Origin: an uncultured Prevotellaceae bacterium
GTDB lineage: Bacteria; Bacteroidota; Bacteroidia; Bacteroidales; Bacteroidaceae
Direction: 5' to 3'
Assembly: GCA_947176655.1 (NCBI GenBank)
Contig: CAMWRK010000080.1
Span: forward strand, 1 to 8,783
DNA: 8,783 nt
The translations under genes and the position numbers were made by a program. The notes under the pieces were generated by a model. That model searched no databases. It saw only the letters and a list, made by a program, of their open reading frames with translations, and was not told where the DNA came from. Shown in pieces: positions 1 through 7,105 of the stretch (position 1 is the stretch's first letter; the number at the start of each line of letters is the position of its first letter).

Positions 1-2945
1 GGATTACTGTGGCGATACTCCGAAATTATATAGATACCGGCATTGACCGTCAGACCACAGAGAAGGACGAGTGAGGCAAAACCTCCTGTGCCGAACTCCA
101 CACCGGTGAGCCAATATGTGAGGAACGTCCCTATGAAGGATATGGGAATTAGCGAGATGATGACAAACGGCAGGCTTAGCGACTCGAAGAGAATGGCACA
201 GACGAAATAGATGATGACTATAATCAGTCCAAGGAGCCACCATTGCGTACCTGTGTCCTTATACCAGCCATAGCTTCTGTTGACGCAACGGTATCCTACG
301 GGCATCATGGCATTGAACTCCTGTGTAATCTGCTCAATGTACCGGTTTGTGTAGGTATACGAACCGAGCACGTTGAAAGCCACGCGCAGCACATATTCCT
401 GGTTGCGTTTCGGAATACAGTTCTTTGCCTCGCGCCGTTCTATTTTCATGAAGTCGGACAGTCTCGTGTCTGTGTCTTTTATCCGCAGATAGCTGTTTTG
501 CAGATGCCACAGGTCAAAACTGTCCCGTCGGGATGACTGCAAGCGCATGGGTGCAGCAATGTATTTGTCACGGTAGTGGTCTATGTCGAAGCCTGAGAGT
601 ATCTCATGCAGCATCTGATAAGATGCGTTGAGGTCAAAGCCGTACAGAGCCATGCGTTCCTTGTCATAGCGCATATAAAACTCATCCTCCTGCCTCTCAT
701 GTCCCGGTGTCTCGATGATAATATCGGTCACGCGGCTATTCTGCCGCATGCGGTCGCACATGTCTTCGGCAATGCGGTAGAGACGGTCGTAGTTGTACCC
801 GGCAATATCTATCCTGTTGGAGCGGTATTGCAGGTTGATGGAGTTTGAGAAACCGCGTTCGCTGACTCCACTGGTGCTCCAGTCCGCACCTCCTATGGAG
901 ATTATCTTGCCTATGACCTTGTTCTCCAGGACGAAAGGGAAAGAAGAATTGCGGTTCTCCTCACGGAAGTCCACGGTCACCGTGGCTCCCCACGGCTCCA
1001 CCTGTGTCTTGAAACATTCTATCTCCGGAAACTGGGTGAGGAAGTTCTCCAGAATAACCACCTTTTCGTTCAGGTCGTGGACACTGCCGCCCAGCGGCAT
1101 CCTGGCACGGACAACAAGCCTGACTTCCCGTTTCTCTCCCTTTGCGTATGTATTCTCCGACAGCGATTTGGCAAAGAGACGCATGGTGCCGCCGAACACC
1201 AGTGAGAGCGGTTCCTTGCATTTGTGCTGGAAGAAGCTGCTGCCTATGGTGGCATCGTATGCCTGTTCATACCATGGCTGTTTCCCGTCTTTCCCCGAAC
1301 CGTTTCTCCCGGCATATCCGTTATCGCCGTTCCATTTCGAGGGCAAGGCATGGAAAGGTATGCCGAAAGCCAGTAAAAAGAGTAGCATGTATACCCATCT
1401 GTGCCGCTGCGTGAAAGCGATATATTGCGTATAGAAACGCTTCCAGCCAACGGCCAGACGTTGGCGGCGTACATGCCCGTGCTGGCGGCTGTCATAGTGC
1501 AGGCATTCTATCAGTGCAGGCGTAAAAGCAAATGCAACAATGAGAGCGACGGAAAGGTTGATTATGACAATCCATGCAAAGTCATACAGGTCTTTCCGTA
1601 TATATTCCGGCAGCCAGAACACGATGACAAGTGAACCGATGGTTGTAAGCAGGGCGGCAAGTATGGCGAAGAAAGCACGGCGGTCACGGTAGTAGCTGTA
1701 GTGATCCGCCATAACCACTGCTGCATCAATGACCATTCCTAGCGACACGGTTATTCCGGCCAGGGAGTAGACATGCAGGCGTATGTCAAAGACAAGATAG
1801 GCGATGACAGACACAAGTATATTTGCTGCAAGGGCTATGGTCATGATGGCTAGATACTTCCACTCCCTGCGCACCAGCCATACGAACAGGAGCAGTATGA
1901 CCAGCGAAAGAAGCGAGCGCCACACGACACGGTTCAACTCGCTTTCTTTTTCCTTGGCAGCGTCATAAGTTTCGGTAAGGTAGACACCGCTACGCAGTCC
2001 TGCCTCTATCTCCTCCATCTGCCTGCGCAACTTGGACGAGAGAGCTATACGGTTTGCATCGGCATCCACGTATATGTTCAGGTATATTGTGTTCAGACCG
2101 TTTACGCGGAAATAGCTGCCGGGCTTCCTGTCCTTGTATTCATAGGTAGCAAGGTCGTTAAGGTAAACGGTCTTTCCGTCCACAGTGCCAACGGGCATCT
2201 GTTCCAACGGACGCGAAAACTTGCTGGTGGACAGATACAGAGCCATACGTCTGCTGTGGCCGTCGTCCTCTACGTGCATCACCTCGCCCACCGCCTCGCT
2301 GCGGCCTATGAAGCTACGTATTGCAGCCTCTATGTCTGTTGCCGTTACGCCATAGGAGGCCAGAACGAACGGATCGTATGTTATTTCTATGTATTTGCCT
2401 GTTCCGCCGGTCACATCCACACGCCGTACATCCTCCGACAGTTTCAGTTGTGGCTCCACCTGCCTGTGTATGTATTCCTTCAGCTGGTCGTTGCTCAGAT
2501 TTGAGTTCACCTGATATGTAAGCAGCAGTCTCGTCGTTTCCTTATGCCTCTGCTCGTTTACCACCTCGCCGCCGGAAAGCGTAGGGTAGCTGACTCCCTC
2601 TGGCAGACGTTTGCGCACTTGCCTGAGCAGCGAGGCTATCTCGAACTTCACAGACGACACGTCGGCATTCTTCTTCAGCTCCGCCTTTACCAGACCCCAT
2701 CCGAAGTAGCTTTCCGAGGTCACGCTTTCCACTCCCTTCACCGAAGACACAAGCCCCTCTATGCGCGACGTGACGTTCTGTTCCATTACCTTGGCCGATG
2801 CTCCCCTCCACCAGAACGAGACCGTGAGGGTCTTGCCCTGCCGTGGGCGGGGATTGTCAGCCACATCCACCTGAGGAACGAGTGCCGTACCGATGGTCAC
2901 CAGGATGGCCAGCACAAGCAGGAGTGTGAAGTTACTTATCCTCAT
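1..2945 (-). CDS. RND efflux permease 2 (inner membrane), 3' end outside window
   Basis: This is an open frame from an ATG at 2945 to the left edge, with 981 codons and no stop. TM1 is near residues 5-25, followed by a large periplasmic porter loop, TM2 about 343-358, TM3 363-386, TM4 391-413, TM8 902-920, TM9 924-945 and TM10 951-974. TM11, TM12 and roughly 85 residues are missing beyond the edge. The TM4 relay is Asp407-Ala408 (AcrB has Asp-Asp), and TM10 has Asn968-Ala969 where AcrB has Lys-Asn. The sequence DHYSYYRDRR after TM4 and GVSERGFSNS near residue 690 match, from memory, a Bacteroidota RND branch found beside a second RND gene. The TM4-TM5 loop is about 13 residues shorter than in permease 1. 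A Gly/Asn-rich stretch and extra segment (about 536-606) follow TM7. The start overlaps the permease 1 stop by 14 bases with no Shine-Dalgarno, so translational coupling is likely. GC content is lower than in its neighbours, mainly left of about 2150. RND identity is secure; substrate is unknown. Confidence 0.93.
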   Translation of the reverse strand, partial: MRISNFTLLLVLAILVTIGTALVPQVDVADNPRPRQGKTLTVSFWWRGASAKVMEQNVTSRIEGLVSSVKGVESVTSESYFGWGLVKAELKKNADVSSVKFEIASLLRQVRKRLPEGVSYPTLSGGEVVNEQRHKETTRLLLTYQVNSNLSNDQLKEYIHRQVEPQLKLSEDVRRVDVTGGTGKYIEITYDPFVLASYGVTATDIEAAIRSFIGRSEAVGEVMHVEDDGHSRRMALYLSTSKFSRPLEQMPVGTVDGKTVYLNDLATYEYKDRKPGSYFRVNGLNTIYLNIYVDADANRIALSSKLRRQMEEIEAGLRSGVYLTETYDAAKEKESELNRVVWRSLLSLVILLLFVWLVRREWKYLAIMTIALAANILVSVIAYLVFDIRLHVYSLAGITVSLGMVIDAAVVMADHYSYYRDRRAFFAILAALLTTIGSLVIVFWLPEYIRKDLYDFAWIVIINLSVALIVAFAFTPALIECLHYDSRQHGHVRRQRLAVGWKRFYTQYIAFTQRHRWVYMLLFLLAFGIPFHALPSKWNGDNGYAGRNGSGKDGKQPWYEQAYDATIGSSFFQHKCKEPLSLVFGGTMRLFAKSLSENTYAKGEKREVRLVVRARMPLGGSVHDLNEKVVILENFLTQFPEIECFKTQVEPWGATVTVDFREENRNSSFPFVLENKVIGKIISIGGADWSTSGVSERGFSNSINLQYRSNRIDIAGYNYDRLYRIAEDMCDRMRQNSRVTDIIIETPGHERQEDEFYMRYDKERMALYGFDLNASYQMLHEILSGFDIDHYRDKYIAAPMRLQSSRRDSFDLWHLQNSYLRIKDTDTRLSDFMKIERREAKNCIPKRNQEYVLRVAFNVLGSYTYTNRYIEQITQEFNAMMPVGYRCVNRSYGWYKDTGTQWWLLGLIIVIIYFVCAILFESLSLPFVIISLIPISFIGTFLTYWLTGVEFGTGGFASLVLLCGLTVNAGIYIISEYRHSN

Positions 2946-5900
2946 ATTGCAACGGCTTATGTGACCTATTATATATAAGGTAATACAGCAGGGGCACTAT
3001 AAAGAGGCTCACCAGCGTTCCTACAGTCATGCCTATAATCAGTGTGAGCGAGAGCGGGTATTGTATGGCGGAACCCATGTCCGAGTGCAGAAGAAAGGGG
3101 ACTATGGCCAAAATTGTAGTCAGCGAGGTCATGACAATGGGTCTCAGACGCTTGTGTCCTGCCGTCATCAATGCCCGCAACAGCGGCATGCCTCCACGCC
3201 TCAGGCGGTTGATGGTATCTATCTTCAGGATGCTGTCATTTATGATGATTCCGCTCATGACCACCAGACCTATCATGGACATGACATTCAGAGTCTCTCC
3301 CAGCAGCCATAGTCCGAGCACCACGCAGAACACATCCACGACCATCTCCAGAAGTATGATGAGTGGCTGTATGAAACTCTCGAACTGAGCCGCAAGTATG
3401 AAGTACAGCAGAGCAAGAGCCACCGTGAGCACAAGAGCCAGTTCGCCGATTATCTTACGGCTTGAGAAATATCCTCCGGCGTATGAAGCCGACAGTTCGC
3501 TTTTAGGACGGCGGACGTATTCGCCGACAAACTTCATGACACGATCCGCGTCGCGATCCGAGGCCGAGATGCCAATGCTGTAGTACTCTCCGGAATTGCC
3601 TGCCTGCAACCGTTTGTAGTCCTCTCCCCGGCTTTCGTTCACCATATAGGAGAGGGGGATCTCCGTTCCCTCGCTGTTGAGCACGGTGCTGCCCAGCACA
3701 TGTCCCGCGTTCTGCCTGTCCACCCCCACGATTACCGGAACGGACTGCGCCCCGTCGTTTATGTCGAATATACGGCTGCGGTTCACCAGTTCCTTCAGCC
3801 GTCCGTGCAGTTGCTGGTAGTTTGTTTTGTATAGCGCCATCTGCTCCGTGTCTACCACGTACTGTAGGTTCGTCTCCGTAGCCACCGGCATTATGCCGAT
3901 GTCCGGGAAGCGTGTTTTCAGCGTGTCGGTGAAAGCCCGTGCCAGCGCTATCCCGGGTCTCCGTCCGTCCTGATCCTGCAGGCGTATCTCCAGGTCGGCC
4001 TCGTTTGTGGAGAATATGAGGTCATAGATGTTGCCCGGTTCGCTGTATTCCAACGATGCCGATGGATAGTGCGTTGCCATGTAGGCAGCCAACCGCTCCT
4101 TTGTCCTCGCCAGCTCCATGGCCGATGCCGCCTTCATGTAGACCACCGCTTCCGATGCCGTTATGTCCTTGGTGTGCGACAGCAGGAATTCCTGTGCGCC
4201 AATCATGGATGTAGAGGTCACTATGCCGCTGTCCGCCACGGCCAGCAGCTCCGCCACCCTGCGCCCGTTCTCCTCTGCCGAGATACCCGTGTTCCAGTCT
4301 ATGGTCATCAGCGTGTCCTCCTGCTCCACTCCCGGCATACGTTCCTTCTCTATGTGCCACAGTATCCACCCCGTCAACGGAATGGCGCAGACCAGAACGA
4401 GGATGCAGGCCTGCGGACGACGTAGCACCAGACGCATGGTGCGTTCGTAGCAACGCTGAATCCACAGGATGCCGCCTCTGCCTCCATCCTCCGGCATACG
4501 TTCCTGTCTTTTCCTGAACATGGAGAAGAAATACACAGGAACCACCAGCGAGGCCACCACCAGCGAGGCAGACAGGGCTATGGTCACTCCCATAGCCTGG
4601 TCATAGAACAGGGCTCCTGCCGTCCCGCTCAGGAAGATCAGCGGGATGAACACCGAACACGTGGTCAGCACGGAACTGAGCATCGGCGCAAAGACCTCTC
4701 CGGTTCCTTCCGTCACGGCCTGGCGGAGCGCCATTCCGCCCCGCCACTTCTGCATGATGTTGTCTATGACTATTATGGAGTTGTCCACTATCATGCCTGT
4801 CCCGAGAATCAGTCCCGACAGAGAAATCACATTCAGCGTGATGCCTATAAGGTAGAAGCACAGCAGCGTCAGGATGAGCGACAGGGGGATGGTCAGCACT
4901 ATAAGTGCCGACAGCCGCCACTGTCTCATGAACAGGAAGAGAATCAGGCACGCCAGCAGGGCACCGGCATACAGGTTTCCCTTCAGGTTCTCTATGGTGT
5001 AGGTAAGCAGGCGTGTCTGGTCGCGCGTCAGTTCGAAGGCTATGTCGGGATATTCCTTGCGCAGGTCCTCCAGCAGCAGGCCCATGCTCTTCTGCAGGTC
5101 CTCCATCTGTGCATCGTTCTGCTTTATTATGGCCATGGTTATGGCATCGTGCCGTCCGTGCCGTACCAGGCCGTTGCGCTGCATGGTGCGTTCCTCTATG
5201 AGGCAGAGGTCCTTCAGCTGCAACAATCTGCCGTCATGGTTCATGTATATGCCGGCTATGTCCTCGCGTGTCAGCAGCTGCGAGTCGAAGTGTATGTTGT
5301 AGCGGTACAGGCCGTCCGCCACGCTCAGAGCCTCCAGCGTGATGTTGTTCCTCTGTATGGCGGACTCTATCGCGCCTACAGTCATGCCGAGTGCGCGCAG
5401 ACGGCCGTAGTCCGGAATGCAGACAATCTCGGTGCCTACGCTTCCGCTCATGTCCACCATGGCCGTCTGCGGCAGCTGCTCTATGCGCTTGCTCACGACG
5501 CCTCGGGCAAAGCGTCCGAGCTGTGCGAAGGCCAGCCGCGGGGCGTGCTCCGTCTTCAGATACATGTCCAGATAGAAGGCGGGGATGTCCATGGCGCTTG
5601 CCTTCATCACCTTCGGGCGTTCCATCTCCTTGGGCATGGAGTTCATGGCGCGGTCTATCTTCTCGTTGACCTCTATGAATAGCAGGTCTATGTTGCTTCC
5701 CGGTTCGAACAGCATCACGATGCTGCCTGCGTCCAGACGGCTCTCGCTGCGTATGTCCTTCAGCCCCGCCACCTGCATGAGCTGGCCTCTGAGCGAGGCC
5801 ACCACCTTTCTGTCCACTTCCTGTGCGGAGTATCCGGGCAGGCTCACCTGTACGGTAATCTGCGGGATGTCTATGTCAGGCATGAGCGACACGGGCATGA

Positions 5901-5985
5901 AGCGCAGTGCCAGCATCCCCAGCACCACAAGGGCGATGAGGCACATGGTCACGGCTATGGGACGGTCTATGATTCTTCTCAGCAT
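2932..5985 (-). CDS. RND efflux permease 1 (inner membrane, AcrB-like superfamily)
   Basis: This complete 1017-residue proton-driven transporter has the usual RND length and twelve-helix plan. TM1 is about 9-31, then a periplasmic porter/docking loop to about 335. TM2 is 338-353, TM3 359-379, TM4 385-405, TM5 439-454, TM6 466-488 and TM7 525-543. A second periplasmic loop runs to about 847, then TM8 848-866, TM9 874-894, TM10 900-920, and TM11-TM12 from about 950 to 1005. The N-terminal sequence RPIAVTM and the segment MPDIDIPQITVQ are typical of the family. Relay positions are Asp401-Asn402 in TM4, Asn916-Asp917 in TM10 with Lys921 one turn on, and Thr953 in TM11 at the place of AcrB Thr978. 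It therefore belongs to the large RND group with Asp-Asn in place of Asp-Asp and no TM10 lysine at the AcrB position. The start is 25 bases after the fusion-protein stop, with a C-rich leader and no Shine-Dalgarno. It may pair with permease 2. Drug, bile salt, lipid and other exports are all possible. Confidence 0.96.
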   Translation of the reverse strand: MLRRIIDRPIAVTMCLIALVVLGMLALRFMPVSLMPDIDIPQITVQVSLPGYSAQEVDRKVVASLRGQLMQVAGLKDIRSESRLDAGSIVMLFEPGSNIDLLFIEVNEKIDRAMNSMPKEMERPKVMKASAMDIPAFYLDMYLKTEHAPRLAFAQLGRFARGVVSKRIEQLPQTAMVDMSGSVGTEIVCIPDYGRLRALGMTVGAIESAIQRNNITLEALSVADGLYRYNIHFDSQLLTREDIAGIYMNHDGRLLQLKDLCLIEERTMQRNGLVRHGRHDAITMAIIKQNDAQMEDLQKSMGLLLEDLRKEYPDIAFELTRDQTRLLTYTIENLKGNLYAGALLACLILFLFMRQWRLSALIVLTIPLSLILTLLCFYLIGITLNVISLSGLILGTGMIVDNSIIVIDNIMQKWRGGMALRQAVTEGTGEVFAPMLSSVLTTCSVFIPLIFLSGTAGALFYDQAMGVTIALSASLVVASLVVPVYFFSMFRKRQERMPEDGGRGGILWIQRCYERTMRLVLRRPQACILVLVCAIPLTGWILWHIEKERMPGVEQEDTLMTIDWNTGISAEENGRRVAELLAVADSGIVTSTSMIGAQEFLLSHTKDITASEAVVYMKAASAMELARTKERLAAYMATHYPSASLEYSEPGNIYDLIFSTNEADLEIRLQDQDGRRPGIALARAFTDTLKTRFPDIGIMPVATETNLQYVVDTEQMALYKTNYQQLHGRLKELVNRSRIFDINDGAQSVPVIVGVDRQNAGHVLGSTVLNSEGTEIPLSYMVNESRGEDYKRLQAGNSGEYYSIGISASDRDADRVMKFVGEYVRRPKSELSASYAGGYFSSRKIIGELALVLTVALALLYFILAAQFESFIQPLIILLEMVVDVFCVVLGLWLLGETLNVMSMIGLVVMSGIIINDSILKIDTINRLRRGGMPLLRALMTAGHKRLRPIVMTSLTTILAIVPFLLHSDMGSAIQYPLSLTLIIGMTVGTLVSLFIVPLLYYLIYNRSHKPLQYEDK

Positions 5986-6010
5986 GTGTGTGGGGGTGAT
6001 GGGGTTGGGG
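5986..6010 (-). other. C-rich intergenic leader before RND permease 1
   Basis: This 25-base gap separates the fusion-protein stop from the permease 1 ATG. On the coding strand it contains C, A and a single T, with runs CCCC, CCCC and CCCCC, and no G, so no Shine-Dalgarno can exist. The plus (template) strand carries three G runs of 5, 4 and 4 bases. Bacteroidota commonly start translation without a Shine-Dalgarno, so an unstructured G-free leader fits that habit. Any regulatory role is inference. Confidence 0.5.
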
Positions 6011-7093
6011 TCAGTTGGCTATCACTTCCGTGTCGTCGGCCAGATTGAGGTTGCCGGAGGTGATGATTATGTCACCGTCCCTGACGGTGGTCTCCTTGCG
6101 CTGGCATCCTGTTATGGCGAAGGAGCTGATGTTGGAAGAAACGATGTCCACATAGGTCCAGACGGCACGTCCGTTCTCATAGCGGAATATGACGTGGTAT
6201 CCGTCGCGCTCCACGACGGCATCCTTCGGCACCACGAACATGTTGCGTACCTGCTGTTCCACGACAATGCGCACGTTCATGCCGTCCATCAGGGCGTCGT
6301 TCCTGTTGGCTATCTGTGCCGTCGTCCGGACAAGTCCCTTGTCGTCCACCAGCGGGTTTATTCCGGTAATGCTGCCTTCGTATGTCGTGTTGCCGTCCAC
6401 GAGGGGAGAGACCTTTACCTTCTGTCCCTTGGCTACATGCCCCAGTTCGGCTTCCAGTATCCTGAATTCCACTTCGAACTCAGAGTCGTCTACGAGTGTG
6501 CATACCTTGTCGTTGCGCTGGAATGGTCTGGCGTCCAGATTGGCAATGCGCCCGCCGAATGGTGCATACAGGTCGCATTCCTCCAGGGCCGTGCGTGCCG
6601 TCTGCAGCTGGTACCTGGCCGAGTAGTAACCCGATGTCACCTCCGCCCGCTGCATCACATCGGCAGGCACATCGGACATGTCCGCATCGTAGCCGAGGCC
6701 TATCAGCCTGTCCGTCAGCTCCACTCTGGCGCGATACAGTTCGTGCTCCGCCTTTTCCACCTCCCGTATCCTCTCCCGCTTGTCTGTCGAGGCAATGAGC
6801 GTCCCTTTGGACACCAGCTGCCCGTCCTTCACGTATATCTCCGTCGTCACGCCTGGCGAAGCAAAGGCAAGGTCGCTCTTGGCTTTGGCTCTGAGGCGTC
6901 CGTTGCAGACAATCTGTTTGTCAAAAGATGTCAGGTGCAAAGTCATGGTGTCCACGTAGGTCTCGCCCATGGGCTGTGCGTGCTTTTCCATCTTCTCTTC
7001 CCCACTGTCCTCGCCGGGGCGGCAGGAGAGGGTCAGCGAGGCTGCCATCATGCCTGCCAGGGCCGTTGCCGCCATGGTTACGTGCTTCTTCAT
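6011..7093 (-). CDS. Membrane-fusion (periplasmic adaptor) lipoprotein of the RND pump
   Basis: This 360-residue adaptor would link the RND permease to the outer-membrane channel. From the ATG at 7093 it begins MKKHVTM with a hydrophobic stretch to Cys24 (SLTLSC), a plausible though loose lipoprotein box, so inner-membrane anchoring through lipid is likely. First lipoyl half-motif: about 79-104 (EIYVKDGQLVSKGTLIA). A short helical hairpin spans about 105-172. Second lipoyl half: 173-202 (DLYAPFGGRIANLDARPF). Beta-barrel: about 204-285. Membrane-proximal domain: about 286-360, beginning VPKDAVV. The order is that of HlyD/AcrA-type adaptors, and the length is normal. A TTG codon at 7105, overlapping the TolC stop (TTGA), would extend it by four residues (MTHN). 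I prefer the ATG because it gives a standard basic signal-peptide start. It lies 8 bases after the TolC stop and 25 before permease 1. One adaptor gene serves two permease genes. Confidence 0.94.
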   Translation of the reverse strand: MKKHVTMAATALAGMMAASLTLSCRPGEDSGEEKMEKHAQPMGETYVDTMTLHLTSFDKQIVCNGRLRAKAKSDLAFASPGVTTEIYVKDGQLVSKGTLIASTDKRERIREVEKAEHELYRARVELTDRLIGLGYDADMSDVPADVMQRAEVTSGYYSARYQLQTARTALEECDLYAPFGGRIANLDARPFQRNDKVCTLVDDSEFEVEFRILEAELGHVAKGQKVKVSPLVDGNTTYEGSITGINPLVDDKGLVRTTAQIANRNDALMDGMNVRIVVEQQVRNMFVVPKDAVVERDGYHVIFRYENGRAVWTYVDIVSSNISSFAITGCQRKETTVRDGDIIITSGNLNLADDTEVIAN

Positions 7094-7105
7094 ATTGTGT
7101 GTCAA
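7091..7105 (-). promoter_or_regulatory. Alternative starts of the fusion-protein gene (TTG vs ATG)
   Basis: Two in-frame starts exist: TTG at 7105-7103, sharing bases with the TolC TGA stop, and ATG at 7093-7091. Neither has a Shine-Dalgarno. The ATG gives MKKHVTM, the normal form of a lipoprotein signal start. The TTG adds only Met-Thr-His-Asn. Tight coupling to the upstream gene holds in either case. Confidence 0.6.

Noticed and set aside
4..243. Short plus- and minus-strand frames across 1-2945 that might suggest no long gene is there
   Set aside because: Permease 2 is an uninterrupted minus-strand frame over the whole stretch that runs off the left edge. The short frames are out-of-phase shadows of it.
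4541..4570. A 15-base tandem duplication (14 of 15 identical) encoding ASLVV twice in TM6 of permease 1
   Set aside because: The distance from the TM4 Asp to the TM6 Pro is 82 residues, against 83 in AcrB, so nothing was inserted relative to the family. Convergent hydrophobic codons in a membrane helix explain it.
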